Source of the DNA: Chlamydiales bacterium
GTDB lineage: Bacteria; Chlamydiota; Chlamydiia; Chlamydiales; JAJFMA01
DNA: 64,000 bases
Assembly (NCBI GenBank): GCA_030679955.1
Contig: JAUXSF010000009.1
Location: forward strand, 124,001-188,000
Reading direction: 5' to 3'
Shown: piece by piece, positions 1 through 11,266 of the stretch
Numbering within the stretch: the first letter of the stretch is position 1
Layout of the letters: every line of letters begins with the position of its first letter
Translations under genes and position numbers: made by a program
Notes under the pieces: generated by a model
Databases searched by the model: none
What the model saw: the letters and a program-made list of their open reading frames with translations, nothing else
What the model was told of the DNA's origin: nothing

Positions 1-15
1 GGGATAAGTAGTGGT

Positions 16-1461
16 GTGGTTCTGACAACACAGTTGGCTAGTCTAGTCCCTAAGTCACGTGAATGGGCAAAGCTTAAGAACTTGCTTGCCGAAAAGCAAA
101 CCGAATTAGCGTCTCTTTCCAAAAGTAACAACCTATCGGACTCTTTTATTGCGGACCGAACCGCACAACTAAACCGGGAAATTGAAGGGTTAAAAGACAA
201 GACGTCTGAGATGGCAAAAGATACAGCTGTAGGCTTAATGGTCTCAGGATTGGGTTTCTCATCTGATAGCCTGAGCGTATCGGGAGAACTCATTTCACTG
301 GTGCCTACCGTTGCAGAAGAAGCTGGTTCAGTAGTTTCCAACGTAGCGGGGGGCATAGGGCTCGCAACATCAGCCCTAATGATTGCTATTACTGCCCGAA
401 GCATAAATGAAAGTCGTCTAGAGATAGCTAACATCTTAGCTGAGACAGACCACCTAATTCTCAAACTAAATGAACCTAATCTTGACCCCACGGTAAAATC
501 GATAGTTAAACTAAGACTTAAAGCCTTGGAACAGCAATATGACAACACATCTTTAGACATAGTGAAAAAGTCAGCCAGTCTTTATTGCGCTGTTTTAGGG
601 ACGTCCGCAACTATTACGATGATAGGTCTTACTGCCGCAGGAGCTGCAACAGGTATCGCAGCGGCGACAGTAACCACTGCTGGGATAATGCCCATAGTAA
701 TAGGAACAGGGCTCCTTGCCACAGGATTAAGTTACGCAGCCTACAAAAACAGAAAAGTCATTGAGCTAAGACTTCAACAAACAGCCAAAAATTCGCAGAA
801 CAAGCTTAGTTTATCTCGAGTAAAAAAGCAGGAGTCAGCTGTAAAAAAAGAGTTTAATACCATTTCGAATTCGCAGATGAAAATCAAAAATATTCAGGCA
901 ATAGTCGAAGTAAAAACAGCAGAAATTGAAGAAAAAATCGCAGTGCAGAACGAGTTAATTAACCTTTTACACACCCAAAAAGAAGATGCGAAAAACCGAT
1001 TGCCATTGTCTCAAAAAAGGATCGATCAGCAAATTACGCAAGCATTCCAGGAACTTAAAAATCTTTATATAGAGATTGGGAAAATTGAAGATGAAGGTCT
1101 TGAGAAAATATCCAAAGAAGTCGATCGCTTGGGAACCTCAACACACAAAATAAACACCTCATTTGAAAGCATCTACACGGTAAAAAATCGTGTAAAAACT
1201 CGAGCGGCAGAGGTTAAAATCTTGGAAGCCAGGCGGAAGATACAGGGAATGAGCCAAAGATTTGCACGCACCTCACCCGATCAGCTGAGTGATCACGCTG
1301 CCACGTTGGTTGAAACGTTTCAAAATTCACCTGATGCACTAAAGGCATGTAAAGAATTTATGTCTGAAGAAGGTTTTATCACCGCCGATTTTGAGGAGAA
1401 CGCAATTTCTCACGTCTTCGCCTATTTGATTCAAGGTGCACAAGGTAAGGAGAAAAAATGA
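16..1461 (+). CDS. Coiled-coil membrane protein, candidate secreted/inclusion-membrane protein (possibly 5'-partial)
   Basis: No known family recognised. The 481-residue product has a hydrophobic stretch at about residues 105-128 and a long Ala/Gly/Thr-rich one at about 186-243, enough for two or three membrane passes. Heptad-like, Lys/Glu-rich helices follow at about 250-410. Paired hydrophobic segments next to coiled coil are common in chlamydial inclusion-membrane and other type III secreted proteins, so that role is possible but unproven. The GTG at 16 is the first start in the window, but the frame is open to the left edge and the gene may begin outside. It overlaps the next gene by 4 bp (ATGA), so the two are probably translationally coupled. 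Confidence 0.6.
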   Translation: MVLTTQLASLVPKSREWAKLKNLLAEKQTELASLSKSNNLSDSFIADRTAQLNREIEGLKDKTSEMAKDTAVGLMVSGLGFSSDSLSVSGELISLVPTVAEEAGSVVSNVAGGIGLATSALMIAITARSINESRLEIANILAETDHLILKLNEPNLDPTVKSIVKLRLKALEQQYDNTSLDIVKKSASLYCAVLGTSATITMIGLTAAGAATGIAAATVTTAGIMPIVIGTGLLATGLSYAAYKNRKVIELRLQQTAKNSQNKLSLSRVKKQESAVKKEFNTISNSQMKIKNIQAIVEVKTAEIEEKIAVQNELINLLHTQKEDAKNRLPLSQKRIDQQITQAFQELKNLYIEIGKIEDEGLEKISKEVDRLGTSTHKINTSFESIYTVKNRVKTRAAEVKILEARRKIQGMSQRFARTSPDQLSDHAATLVETFQNSPDALKACKEFMSEEGFITADFEENAISHVFAYLIQGAQGKEKK

Positions 1462-2036
1462 GTCGAGACAAACTGCAATACTGGAATCAAGTTCTTGGCC
1501 ACCAAGGATACTCAAGTCGCTTTATTCCCGCAGATGAATCTGTGACCTACTCCAGAATCATCATTGATTTGGGAAAGGACTATAAAGAACGTCCCTTAGT
1601 TATGGAGCTTAAAATTAATTCATACCTACTCCCTGCAGAACTAAAGAACGCCGATGACGCAGAGGATCACCTTGAAGAAGAACAGATTTTCCAATTGCTC
1701 GTTGTATTACCCTTTCTTGTTGAGCCAAGAATGATAGGTGAAGTTGCTCGCTTGTTACTATTACTAAATAAGCCCTTAGATTTACCAGGTTTCGGGTTAG
1801 ATGAAGTCACACGATTAACCTATTTTCGACATAGCCTTTTAACAAAAAAAGGCCATCTTTCACCTAGAGTGATGCTTGCCATGGTTGGAACTATAGCATT
1901 TCTTGTTGAAAGCTTGATGCCTCAAATCGAATTAGTGGCAAATGGCAGCTCAACCAAAGAAATGCTTGCTGCTCTTGTAAGTCAAATTACAGAAGCAAAT
2001 CTGGACGAGGATACCGATCTGCGTCGTACCGCGTAA
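1458..2036 (+). CDS. Small protein resembling CesT/YbjN-fold chaperones
   Basis: 192 residues, acidic in the middle (around residue 65-75), with an alternating hydrophobic pattern and the segments LPGFGLDEVTR, YFRHSLL and FLVESLMPQIE. This pattern (small acidic alpha/beta protein, 'LDE..R..YFRH.LL', then a C-terminal helix with 'VE...P.IE') resembles the type III secretion chaperone / YbjN superfamily. That assignment is inference. Coupling by ATGA to the membrane coiled-coil gene upstream suggests it acts as that protein's chaperone or partner. A decayed second copy lies just downstream (about 2207-2513). Function unproven. Confidence 0.6.
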   Translation: MSRDKLQYWNQVLGHQGYSSRFIPADESVTYSRIIIDLGKDYKERPLVMELKINSYLLPAELKNADDAEDHLEEEQIFQLLVVLPFLVEPRMIGEVARLLLLLNKPLDLPGFGLDEVTRLTYFRHSLLTKKGHLSPRVMLAMVGTIAFLVESLMPQIELVANGSSTKEMLAALVSQITEANLDEDTDLRRTA

Positions 2037-2037
2037 A

Positions 2038-2142
2038 GGGAATTTAACGCAAAGGCGCAGAGGCGCCAAGCCGCAAAGAAAATGCAGAATATATAGTCTT
2101 TCTTTGCCTCTTAACGCCTCTGCGCCTTCGCGTTAAATTTCC
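2038..2142. repeat. Inverted repeat of the 'TTTAACGCAAAGGCGCAGAGG' type (hairpin element)
   Basis: A left arm at 2041-2081 (starts AATTTAACGCAAAGGCGCAG) and a right arm at 2098-2140 are nearly perfect reverse complements with a 16-17 bp loop. It starts directly behind the stop codon of the small gene, so it may act as a transcription terminator or mRNA-stabilising hairpin. Single arms of the same family occur at 17849-17886 and 60161-60204. Confidence 0.8.
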
Positions 2143-2206
2143 TTTCGCCTTGGAAAACCTTTTATCTTTAAATGCTGGGCTTGGTTAAAATATGTATATC
2201 TTAATC

Positions 2207-2513
2207 GCTTAGCTTGTTGTCTTACCCTTTGTGGTTGAGCCGCAAATGATAAGTGAGACTGCACGACTCATACTACTGTTACATAAATCCCTAGAGCTCC
2301 CGGGACTAGGGCTTGATGAAGTAACACGTCTAGTTTATTTTCGGCATAGCCTTCTAACCAAAAAGCACAGCTCTCACCAAGATTACTAATAGCAGTAGTT
2401 GGAATGATCCACTTCATTGTAGATAGTTTAATGCTACAAATAAAAGTGTTGCCAAAGGGGCTACGTTAAAGGATGTTCTCACAACCTACGCCAACCAACT
2501 AATAGCTAAGGCG
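2207..2513 (+). pseudogene. Decayed second copy of the chaperone-like gene at 1458-2036
   Basis: Translation from about 2213 gives LVVLPFVVEPQMISE, then LPGLGLDEVTRLVYFRHSLL, which match residues of the intact upstream gene almost one to one. After about 2370 the frame breaks: a stop follows 'TKKHSSHQDY'. The homology resumes in other frames as far as 'TLKDVLTTYANQL' near 2466-2500. No start codon region is left. It is the C-terminal half of a duplicated gene that has lost its reading frame. Confidence 0.8.
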
Positions 2514-2590
2514 AAGAGGTCGAGTTCCGTAAGTCGGCGTAAGCAAACAAAGCTGGCGACAGAATGAACCGTTAGCTTCATCAAAACCCT

Positions 2591-3808
2591 CTAGCCACTA
2601 ATAGCTCTCTTTTGGTTAACAGAATTCCTGTACAGCTCGGTAAAGACATATAGATCTTCTTCGCTAGCTCTACCAAAAGGATCCGGTTGACGGGGATTTC
2701 GGTAAACGATGTGCTCTTTTCCAGTTATCGGGTGTACGTAGTAGTTACCAATCACGAATCCATTCTCTTCACGAACCGCCATATTAAAGAAATTACCATC
2801 ATTGAAAACCCGATATCCTTCTTCTGTCCGGAATTCAAAGAAGCATCCCTCATAGAATTGACCACTAGTGAAAAGCTTGTTCATGTCAGTACAATAGGAT
2901 ACACGGCATCTTCCTGCCACATCACCACGAATACTACCCCAATCATGGTTCTCTAATAATACTACCCTATCGCGGTCAGCAATATGCGCAACCGGTGAAC
3001 CATCGCCTAGTCTGCTATGAATTTTTCCATTGATCATCGTCTCATAGACCGGTTCAAACTTCTGATCTACGTATAAACTGCGCTGATAAACTTGCATGCC
3101 AGCTCCCCTTCCTATCTGCCTCCACGTATTTCGGGTTTTGAGATAGTCGGGGGCAAGATAGTGCTTATCTATGTCTAAATCATCGCCAGCTATTCGCATA
3201 TAAACCTTACCTATGCGAGCAATATACACATAAGGCTTTACTTCCTCGCAGAAAAAATTCTCACCCTGATATTTTATAGTAAGCACGTATCGATTTGTGC
3301 CTGTCTCACGAACGTTTAAGTAGTGATGGCTCATGATGGCTTCTTCCAATTCAAGGGATTGTGAACTAATAATTTTGTAAGCTATACCACCTATACCTAT
3401 CGCAAGTAACCCAAAAACCATTGCCTCCGCTAGACGGGCGCACTCCGTTACTACTTGATCCTCATCCCATTCTGAGATCTCTTGGAAAACGTTGTCAGAC
3501 CCAAATGGATGTAAAACCTGCTGTAATATCGTCCCATTAAAAACGTGAGAAGGACATTCATGTTCCCATGGACTCCTTGGACACATATCAATATCGAAAG
3601 AATGCATTGCATGCCGCGCAAAAGGAAGATAACAGAGGGCACCTGACAGAAGTGTTGCCACTGCTGCTGTATTAGCTGCTGCATAATTACCTTGGAAGAA
3701 GTTAAGGTTAAGTTTGCCTATAATGCCCAGAGGCGGAGTAAAGACCGGCTCGCTGGCGAGGTAAAGTTGACCAACATTACGACTTCTTATTAAATCCGAA
3801 ATTTCCAT
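2591..3808 (-). CDS. Membrane-anchored protein of unknown function, beta-rich C-terminal part
   Basis: 405 residues with no family recognised. Two hydrophobic segments (about residues 42-62 and 126-148) flank a Cys/His-containing loop. The rest (about 160-405) is rich in aromatic residues and alternating polar/hydrophobic stretches typical of beta structure. The two-segment N-terminus plus beta-rich tail is the same general design as the much larger protein at 25158-28379, although I see no clear alignment. Upstream (3810-3900) is a strongly AT-rich stretch like that preceding the other effector candidates. Possible type III-secreted or inclusion-membrane protein; function unknown. Confidence 0.6.
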   Translation of the reverse strand: MEISDLIRSRNVGQLYLASEPVFTPPLGIIGKLNLNFFQGNYAAANTAAVATLLSGALCYLPFARHAMHSFDIDMCPRSPWEHECPSHVFNGTILQQVLHPFGSDNVFQEISEWDEDQVVTECARLAEAMVFGLLAIGIGGIAYKIISSQSLELEEAIMSHHYLNVRETGTNRYVLTIKYQGENFFCEEVKPYVYIARIGKVYMRIAGDDLDIDKHYLAPDYLKTRNTWRQIGRGAGMQVYQRSLYVDQKFEPVYETMINGKIHSRLGDGSPVAHIADRDRVVLLENHDWGSIRGDVAGRCRVSYCTDMNKLFTSGQFYEGCFFEFRTEEGYRVFNDGNFFNMAVREENGFVIGNYYVHPITGKEHIVYRNPRQPDPFGRASEEDLYVFTELYRNSVNQKRAISG

Positions 3809-3973
3809 TTTTTCTTCCCTATCCTAATATTAAAATAAATTAATCTCAAAAAACCAGTTTATACTACAAACTTAAATTAAATTCAACTATTTTATTATAA
3901 AATAACGCAATAACTTCTAATGGCACACCTAGTTAACGAAAAGGGAACCCAGTTCCTTTGCACCTAAACGGAG

Positions 3974-6900
3974 ATGCCATTAGTCCCCACGATATTTTTT
4001 TTTCTTTTAATACCTCGGTGGATTAAAATTCTGTTCTCTCAACCGCCTTGCCAAAAGAGTTTTGTGAACAATCGCCAAATTATCCTACGAAAAGTCAACG
4101 TTCATAATTTGAAATCCGTTGATTTAACCCTCGACACCAATCAGCTTATTGTTTTTTGCGGAGTTTCCGGCTCTGGAAAGTCTTCGTTAGCCTTCGACAC
4201 GCTTTATGTTGAGGGACAGCGGCGCTATGTCGACTCTCTTTCCACTTTTGCACGACGTCAGATGGGCGACATGGCTAAGCCCGATTTAGAACATGCCGAG
4301 GGTATCTCTCCAACCATATCGATCGAACAAAAGACAGCAGGACGCAACCCGCGCTCTACCGTTGGCACAATGACCGAAATCTATGACTACCTGCGTGTTC
4401 TCTACGCGCGTGTCGGCGTACCGCACTGCCCTGTCAGTGGCGAGCCGGTATCCCCACAAAGCCGCGAACGCATTATCCGCTTGGTTCAAAGCATGCCCGC
4501 TGGCTCCAAGATTATTGTCTTGGCCCCTTATGCGCGTAACAAAAAGGCTGAGTTTAAAGAGGACTTTCAAGATCTCTTGAGAAAAGGCTTTATGCGACTG
4601 CGTATCGATGGCGATATTCTTAATATCGGCGAAAGTATAGCTTTAGACGGCAGTGTCGCGCATGATGTGGATATTGTGATTGATCGCATCAAGGTCGATG
4701 ACGAAAGTCAATCCAGAATAGCGGAAGCAATTACTCAAGCGTTAGGCGTTGCCAATGGCGTCTGCAGCGTTCTGGATAGCGAAAGCGGTAACGAACAGCT
4801 CTTCTCCATGCACGCCTACTCCCCCGCTTCTGGACTATCCTATGAAGCGTTAGAGCCCCATGACTTCTCCTTCAACAGCCCTTCCGGCATGTGTCCTGCT
4901 TGCAATGGTTTGGGAGAGGTCAAGGATTTCGATGTCGAGAAGGTTATCGATCCCGACCTAAGTATTGCTCAAGATTGCTGTTCTGTTGGTAGCTCTTATC
5001 AAACTGTGCGTTACGGTAACATCTACGACAATTTAGCCCGTCTGTACAGGTTTGACGTCAATACGCCATGGAAGAAACTTACAGCTAATGCACAGAAGGT
5101 TTTCCTATACGGCAACAAAAAGAAATATACGCGGATGAACTTTGTTCACCCCGAAACCGGAGCCACTTGGTCGGATTACGTAGCGTGGAAAGGCGTACTG
5201 AACGAAGCTCAGCAGCGCTTCCGCGAAGCTACAAGCGATGTGTACCGCAATAAGATGCAAAAGCTAATGACCATTCAGCCTTGCCCAGAGTGCGAAGGTA
5301 CACGCCTAAAAGCCTATCCCGCAGCGACTTTGCTGGGCGGCAAGCGCATTACGGATATTACCAATATGACCGTTGAGGAGTGCTTTAACTTCTTCGAGCG
5401 CTTAAAGCTATCCGTCAGCGATCAAACAATCGCAGAAGAACTGGTTAAGGAGATTCAGCAACGTCTCCGTTTTCTTCTTGATGTCGGACTTCATTACCTA
5501 AGCCTTAGCCGTACAGCTCCAACACTATCTGGCGGAGAGGCGCAACGCGTTCGTTTAGCCTCCCAGATTGGTTGTGGATTGGTCGGGGTGACCTATATTC
5601 TCGACGAGCCATCCATCGGACTGCATCCTCGCGATAATAAGAAGCTCATTCAAACTCTGAAGCACTTACGCGATAAGGGCAACACAGTTATCGTCGTTGA
5701 GCACGATGAAGAGACCATGTGGGAAGCCGACCACATCGTCGACTTCGGTCCAGGCGCTGGAACGCGTGGTGGCAACATCATGTGCAGTGGCAGTCTAAAA
5801 GACCTTGTGAAGTGCAAAGAATCGATTACATCCGACTATCTAACTGGACGCCGCAAAATACCAGTACCGAAAAAGCGACGCAAAGGTAACGGTAGCGAAA
5901 TCTCCATTACTGGCGCCTGCCACCACAACTTGAAAGATGTTACGGTCAAAATACCCCTAGGACGCTTTGTCGCCATTACAGGAGTCTCTGGATCGGGCAA
6001 ATCATCGCTAATCAGCGATACGCTATTCCCCGCTTTGGATAACGTTCTGCACAAAGCCGAACTAGAAGTGGGCAAGCACAAAGCCATTGAAGGTCTTGAT
6101 GCCATCGACAAGGTCATTGCCATCGACCAAACACCGATCGGACGTAACCCTCGCTCCAACCCCGCGACCTATATTAAGCTATTCGACGAAATTCGCGACC
6201 TCTTCAGCCAACTGCCGGAAAGCCGCGCGCGTGGATATCTACCCGGACGCTTTAGCTTCAACGTGAAAGAAGGCACATGCCCACGCTGTATCGGCATGGG
6301 TATGGTCAAAATTGACATGGACTTTCTGGATGATGCGTGGATCGAATGCCCCGTCTGTAAGGGTCGCCGATTTGACCACGAAACCCTCTCCGTACTTTTT
6401 AAGGGCAAAAACATCTACGACATTCTGGAAATGGATGTCGCTGAAGCCCTCGAGCACTTCGAAAATCTTCCCTCCATCAAACATAAGCTAGAAACGCTGC
6501 AGAAAGTAGGGATGGAGTACATCAAGCTTGGCCAATCATCCACAACTCTATCTGGCGGCGAGGCCCAGCGTATTAAGCTCGCCAAAGAGCTTGTTAGACC
6601 TGCCACAGGGCGAACGCTTTATATCTTGGATGAACCGACTACAGGCTTACACTTCTACGACATCCAGCACTTGCTGAACGTTCTGCATGAGTTAGTGGAA
6701 AGGGGCAATACGGTCGTCGTCATCGAACACAACATGGATGTGGTGAAGACTGCCGACTGGATCATCGATTTGGGTCCCGAAGGCGGCGCCGGTGGAGGCG
6801 AAATAGTCGCCAAGGGAACGCCTGAAACTATCGCTAAGCAGAAATCACCCACAGGTGTTGCTTTGCGCGCAGTCCTGGACCACGATCCAGAGGCTCTAGT

Positions 6901-9736
6901 TGCCGAACTAATGAAGAGCAGAAAAGTCAAGAAACGCGATAAAGTTACCGATGAAATCGATGTCTTAAGTGTTCGAGGCGCTGAGCAAAACAATCTGAAG
7001 CACTTGGATGTCGATATTCCGCGCGAAAAGATTACCGTTTGCACAGGCCCTTCGGGCTCGGGTAAGACATCACTCGCCTTTGAAACTATTTACGCGGAAG
7101 GCCAGCGACGCTACATCGAATCCCTATCCCCCTATGCGCGGCAATTTGTTAAACAAATGCCGAAGCCAAAGGTTGGGCAAGTCGAAGGGCTATCCCCTGC
7201 TATTGCCATCGAGCAAAAATCGCATGCAGGTAATCCACGTAGTACTGTCGGAACAATGACGGAGATCTACGACTACCTGCGGGTGCTATTTGCTCGGGTT
7301 GGAACTCCACATTGCCCCGAAACGGGCGAGGTCATCAAGGCCATTAGCAAAGACCATGTTGTCGATCGTGTTCTTAGCTACCCAGAAGGCGAGAAAATCC
7401 ATATCTTGGCTCCTATAGCAATCAAGAAGTCAGAGTCTTTTGAGTCAGTAATCAATCGCTTGAAACGTCAAGGTTACCTACGCGTTCGTTTTAACGGGGA
7501 ACTGTACAATCTGGAAGATGAGACAGTGGCGATCCCCTATGATCGTAAACGTAAAGCAGTCCTATTCCTTGTAGTGGATCGTTTGAAGGTCGAACCATGC
7601 ATAAAGGCACGGATTTTTGAGGCCATTGAAAATGCCGCAAAAATTGGCGAAGGGCAACTGACCATTTTGCGCGAAGACGGCCAGGAAGTTTACTTCAACC
7701 TAACCTTTTCGGTTGAAAGCACTGGTAAATCCTATCCTGAAATTACACCACATACCTTTTCGTTCAATACGTTGGAGGGCATGTGTCCTGAATGCCAAGG
7801 CTTAGGCGTTAACTACGGCGCCAATTTATCCCAGCAGCCACTTTTGATGAGTGCGTCCGTAGGAAACTTAATTCGTCTGATCTGTAAGAACTACATGACG
7901 AATGATGCGTTCAAAGTCATCACGGCCATGCTAAGCCTCAAAGGTATTCCGGCTTGGATGTCTATCGCTCGTCTAAAACCCGACCAGCTAGCCTTCTTGC
8001 TCAACGGTGATCCGCTGACGACTCACCCGATGGGCAAAAATGTCACACTGAGCTGGGTGGGTATTAACAACGTATTGGTCAAGGCGGCCAAGAGCGCTGG
8101 AAGCGAAGTCAAAGACATCATTATGCCTTTACTTGACCAACTCCCCTGCCCAGCATGTAGCGGCTCGCGCATTAATCCGCTGGCGCGACATGTAACCATC
8201 GATAACCATAATATCGCTAATGTGTGCGAATGGCCTATCGAGCGCTCGCTGCCCTTTGTGGAGGAGCTTCCCCTTCCTTCCACTGAACGTAAGTTCCTAG
8301 ACGAAGTAAAAAAACAGCTGACAGATCGACTACAATTTTTGAACAACGTAGGCCTTGGCTACCTGGCGCTGAATCGAACTGCTCCAACACTTAGCGGTGG
8401 TGAAGCACAACGTATTCGCCTAGCTAGACAGCTCGGCAGTGGCTTAACCGGCGTCCTTTACGTTCTAGATGAACCAACCATTGGCTTGCACCCTCGCGAT
8501 AACGAACGCTTAAACGAGGCCTTAGCTCATCTGCGTGATCTCGGAAATACCATCCTGATGGTAGAACATGATCCCCTAACCATCGCCAAAGCTGACTATG
8601 TTCTGGACTTTGGTCCACAATCAGGACGCCATGGCGGACATATCACTGCCAAAGGAACGTATAAGCAGATTCTGCGCGATCCTGATTCCCTAACTGGTGC
8701 TTACTTGTCCGGTAAAAAATCGGTTTCTGTTCCGGAGAAGTACCGCAAACCCGGCAAGGGATCTTTAGAGGTCATGGATGCTTGCAAACACAACCTTCAA
8801 AACGTCTCAGTGTCACTACCGCTTGGAACAATGATCTGTATCACTGGCGTGTCTGGATCCGGAAAGTCAACGCTCGTGCATCATATCCTCGAACCGGCAC
8901 TTGAGCGTGGCATTGGACAACGGGATATCGTCGTTATCGACGGAGCGACCATCAAAGGCATTAACCAAATAGATAAGGTTATCGCCATCAATCAAGACCC
9001 TATAGGACGCACCTCACGTTCCGACGTAACGACCTACGTCGATGTATTGACACCGATCCGAGAGTTCTTCGCCTCGCTGCCAGAGGCGCGACGCCGAGGC
9101 CTGCAGCCAAAGCACTTTAGCTATAACCACCGCAAAGGTATGTGCACAGCATGCTGGGGCTTGGGCTATCGCAAAGTCGAAATGCACTTCCTGCCACCGG
9201 TGAAAGTTGTGTGCGAAGAGTGCCAAGGCATGCGCCTAAACCCTCTTAGCCTTGAAGTTGAATACAAAGGTAAAACACTCGGTCAATATCTGCAGTCAAC
9301 GGTCGAAGAGGTACGCAACACGTTTGAGAATCATCCTAAGATCGTGAGAATCTTAGATACTCTGATTTCGGTTGGACTGGACTACCTTACGCTAGGACAG
9401 GAAATGGCTACGCTGTCTGGCGGAGAAGCCCAACGTATCAAGCTAAGCCGTGATTTAGCCAAGAGACCAAAGGGTCACACCATCTATCTATTGGACGAAC
9501 CAACAACAGGCCTGCATAGCGACGACACACAGAAGCTTCTAGGCGTGCTACACCGTCTTGTGGACAAAGGAAATACCATTGTCTTTATCGAACACAATAT
9601 CGACATGATTCGTAACGCTGATTACGTCATCGATCTTGGCCCAGGAGCAGGTGACAAGGGCGGTAAGGTAGTTGTCGCCGGAACGCCCCACGATGTCGCT
9701 AAGTGCAAAGCTTCTGCTACCGGCAAATTCCTGTAG
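3974..9736 (+). CDS. uvrA: UvrABC system protein A, tandem double-length chlamydial form
   Basis: Damage-recognition ATPase of nucleotide excision repair, which loads UvrB on DNA. An ordinary UvrA is about 940 residues; this one is 1920 because two complete UvrA units are fused, the form known from Chlamydiae. Four Walker A motifs of type GxSGSGK lie near residues 63, 670, 1025 and 1625, and four LSGGEAQR signatures near 518, 859, 1473 and 1815. Zinc-finger pairs are visible in both halves ([52 protein letters not shown]). The first 30 residues are hydrophobic and unlike UvrA, so the true start is probably the in-frame GTG at 4064 ([11 protein letters not shown]), which has AAGAG just upstream. 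It is monocistronic, with a long hairpin repeat behind it. Confidence 0.97.
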   Translation: MPLVPTIFFFLLIPRWIKILFSQPPCQKSFVNNRQIILRKVNVHNLKSVDLTLDTNQLIVFCGVSGSGKSSLAFDTLYVEGQRRYVDSLSTFARRQMGDMAKPDLEHAEGISPTISIEQKTAGRNPRSTVGTMTEIYDYLRVLYARVGVPHCPVSGEPVSPQSRERIIRLVQSMPAGSKIIVLAPYARNKKAEFKEDFQDLLRKGFMRLRIDGDILNIGESIALDGSVAHDVDIVIDRIKVDDESQSRIAEAITQALGVANGVCSVLDSESGNEQLFSMHAYSPASGLSYEALEPHDFSFNSPSGMCPACNGLGEVKDFDVEKVIDPDLSIAQDCCSVGSSYQTVRYGNIYDNLARLYRFDVNTPWKKLTANAQKVFLYGNKKKYTRMNFVHPETGATWSDYVAWKGVLNEAQQRFREATSDVYRNKMQKLMTIQPCPECEGTRLKAYPAATLLGGKRITDITNMTVEECFNFFERLKLSVSDQTIAEELVKEIQQRLRFLLDVGLHYLSLSRTAPTLSGGEAQRVRLASQIGCGLVGVTYILDEPSIGLHPRDNKKLIQTLKHLRDKGNTVIVVEHDEETMWEADHIVDFGPGAGTRGGNIMCSGSLKDLVKCKESITSDYLTGRRKIPVPKKRRKGNGSEISITGACHHNLKDVTVKIPLGRFVAITGVSGSGKSSLISDTLFPALDNVLHKAELEVGKHKAIEGLDAIDKVIAIDQTPIGRNPRSNPATYIKLFDEIRDLFSQLPESRARGYLPGRFSFNVKEGTCPRCIGMGMVKIDMDFLDDAWIECPVCKGRRFDHETLSVLFKGKNIYDILEMDVAEALEHFENLPSIKHKLETLQKVGMEYIKLGQSSTTLSGGEAQRIKLAKELVRPATGRTLYILDEPTTGLHFYDIQHLLNVLHELVERGNTVVVIEHNMDVVKTADWIIDLGPEGGAGGGEIVAKGTPETIAKQKSPTGVALRAVLDHDPEALVAELMKSRKVKKRDKVTDEIDVLSVRGAEQNNLKHLDVDIPREKITVCTGPSGSGKTSLAFETIYAEGQRRYIESLSPYARQFVKQMPKPKVGQVEGLSPAIAIEQKSHAGNPRSTVGTMTEIYDYLRVLFARVGTPHCPETGEVIKAISKDHVVDRVLSYPEGEKIHILAPIAIKKSESFESVINRLKRQGYLRVRFNGELYNLEDETVAIPYDRKRKAVLFLVVDRLKVEPCIKARIFEAIENAAKIGEGQLTILREDGQEVYFNLTFSVESTGKSYPEITPHTFSFNTLEGMCPECQGLGVNYGANLSQQPLLMSASVGNLIRLICKNYMTNDAFKVITAMLSLKGIPAWMSIARLKPDQLAFLLNGDPLTTHPMGKNVTLSWVGINNVLVKAAKSAGSEVKDIIMPLLDQLPCPACSGSRINPLARHVTIDNHNIANVCEWPIERSLPFVEELPLPSTERKFLDEVKKQLTDRLQFLNNVGLGYLALNRTAPTLSGGEAQRIRLARQLGSGLTGVLYVLDEPTIGLHPRDNERLNEALAHLRDLGNTILMVEHDPLTIAKADYVLDFGPQSGRHGGHITAKGTYKQILRDPDSLTGAYLSGKKSVSVPEKYRKPGKGSLEVMDACKHNLQNVSVSLPLGTMICITGVSGSGKSTLVHHILEPALERGIGQRDIVVIDGATIKGINQIDKVIAINQDPIGRTSRSDVTTYVDVLTPIREFFASLPEARRRGLQPKHFSYNHRKGMCTACWGLGYRKVEMHFLPPVKVVCEECQGMRLNPLSLEVEYKGKTLGQYLQSTVEEVRNTFENHPKIVRILDTLISVGLDYLTLGQEMATLSGGEAQRIKLSRDLAKRPKGHTIYLLDEPTTGLHSDDTQKLLGVLHRLVDKGNTIVFIEHNIDMIRNADYVIDLGPGAGDKGGKVVVAGTPHDVAKCKASATGKFL

Positions 9737-9758
9737 AGAGAGGAACAGAAGGGGACAT

Positions 9759-9967
9759 TTTTACCACAGAGGCACAGAGACACAGAGAGGAACATAAAGT
9801 AGGGTTCACCTGTTCGCCGCTAGCAGTGTGGAGTTTAAGATATTTTGCTGAGGCAAAATATCTTACTTCTAGCTCCGCATAACATGTGAAAGTCTAAATG
9901 CTGCTAGCGGCGAACAGGTAAACCCTACTTAATGTTCCTCTCTGTGTCTCTGTGCCTCTGTGGTAAA
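9759..9967. repeat. Long hairpin element: 67-bp near-perfect terminal inverted repeats
   Basis: The left arm (9759-9826, TTTTACCACAGAGGCACAGA...) and right arm (9901-9967) are reverse complements with only about two mismatches. The central 74 bp holds a second hairpin (AAGATATTTTGC / GCAAAATATCTT, 9837-9863). A diverged relative lies at 20311-20496. No coding capacity. It sits between the 3' ends of uvrA and proA, where it could act as a bidirectional terminator. The structure resembles a non-autonomous MITE-like element. Confidence 0.85.
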
Positions 9968-10015
9968 ACGTTCCCTTCCCACTCCCTTCCTCTGCCTTCT
10001 CTCAGGTCTAACGCC

Positions 10016-11266
10016 TCACGCTCGGGAGTGGTTGTTGCCCCAGATGACCCACTTATAGCTTGTTAGCTCTTCTAGACCCATAGGGCCTCGCGCATGAAGC
10101 TTTTGAGTACTGATGGCTACCTCGGCTCCTAAGCCCAATTGCGAGCCGTCTGTGAAGCGCGTAGATGCATTCACGTAAACAGCCGCCGAATCAATCTCAC
10201 GAACGAAACGCTGAGCATGATCCATGTTGCAGGTCAAGATGCCATCGCTATGACCAGTGCTGTGCTTTTGGATATGAACTATCGCTTCATCCAAAGACTC
10301 TGCAATCTTGATGCCTAGCGTTAGCCCGAGCCATTCGGTATCCCAATCTTCGCTTGTAGCGAGGCGTGTATACGGCCCCTGATAGCGATCAAACAGCTCT
10401 TGCGGCATTGGAAAGATTACGCCCTTCTGACCTAGCTGCTGGATAACTTTAGGGATCAGCTGATCAGCAACCTTAGGATGTACTAGTAAGGTGTCTAACG
10501 CGTTGCAAACGGTAGGCCGCTGAGTTTTTGCGTTGTCGATCACAGCAATAATAGCATCGAGATCGGCCGATTCGTCGACAAACAAATGGCACACACCGAT
10601 ACCTCCTGTAATAACAGGAATAGTGCTGTGCTCGCGGCAAAACTGATGTAAGCTGTTGCCTCCACGAGGAATGATCATATCGACATATTGATGAAGATGA
10701 AGCAGATCCATAACACGATCACGATTGGTATCGTCGACAAATTGCACCGCAGTAGCGGGAAAACCACATTGTTTTAAAGCTTTGGAAACAACCTCTACCA
10801 ATGCGCGATTGCTATGAATAGCCTCTTTGCCACCGCGCAGAATGGCGCAGTTGCCACTTTTAATGCAGAGAGCAGCAACATCAATGGTGACGTTGGGACG
10901 TGCCTCATAAATCACACCGATCACGCCGATAGGCGTTCTTTGCTTGCGTACTTTTAGGCCATTTTCAAGGACCTTTTCATGAAAAACTTCACCAATGGGA
11001 TCAGGCAACTTGACGACTGTGAGCACATCATCAGCCATTCCATCAAGACGACCTTTTAGGCTAAGACGGTCAAGCATGGCCTCGTTCATTCCCGCAGCAG
11101 TAGCGGCATCGAGATCTAGCTGATTCGCTTGTAAAATAGTATCCTGATCGTGTCGTAATAGCCCCGCTAATGCTACTAGCACAGCATTTTTATCTTGTGT
11201 GCCAAACTTTGCCATTTCGTTAGCAGCTTGTTTAGCAGCTTGTCCCATCTCAGTTAGTGCGTTCAT
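10016..11266 (-). CDS. proA: Gamma-glutamyl phosphate reductase
   Basis: Second step of proline synthesis: NADPH-dependent reduction of glutamyl 5-phosphate to glutamate 5-semialdehyde, in the cytoplasm. The 416-residue length is normal. Recognisable segments are RTPIGVIGVIYEARPNVT, the catalytic-cysteine region TVCNALDTLL, and the C-terminal GPMGLEELTSYKW. The start overlaps the stop of proB by 4 bp, so the pair is translationally coupled. Chlamydiaceae lack this pathway as far as I recall; its presence fits a metabolically richer environmental chlamydia. Confidence 0.96.
   Translation of the reverse strand: MNALTEMGQAAKQAANEMAKFGTQDKNAVLVALAGLLRHDQDTILQANQLDLDAATAAGMNEAMLDRLSLKGRLDGMADDVLTVVKLPDPIGEVFHEKVLENGLKVRKQRTPIGVIGVIYEARPNVTIDVAALCIKSGNCAILRGGKEAIHSNRALVEVVSKALKQCGFPATAVQFVDDTNRDRVMDLLHLHQYVDMIIPRGGNSLHQFCREHSTIPVITGGIGVCHLFVDESADLDAIIAVIDNAKTQRPTVCNALDTLLVHPKVADQLIPKVIQQLGQKGVIFPMPQELFDRYQGPYTRLATSEDWDTEWLGLTLGIKIAESLDEAIVHIQKHSTGHSDGILTCNMDHAQRFVREIDSAAVYVNASTRFTDGSQLGLGAEVAISTQKLHARGPMGLEELTSYKWVIWGNNHSRA

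Noticed and set aside
5836-7044. Several minus-strand open frames inside uvrA
   Set aside because: Shadows of the uvrA reading frame, without family features or ribosome-binding sites.
9759-9967. Insertion sequence
   Set aside because: Terminal inverted repeats are present but there is no room for a transposase; kept as a hairpin or MITE-like repeat.
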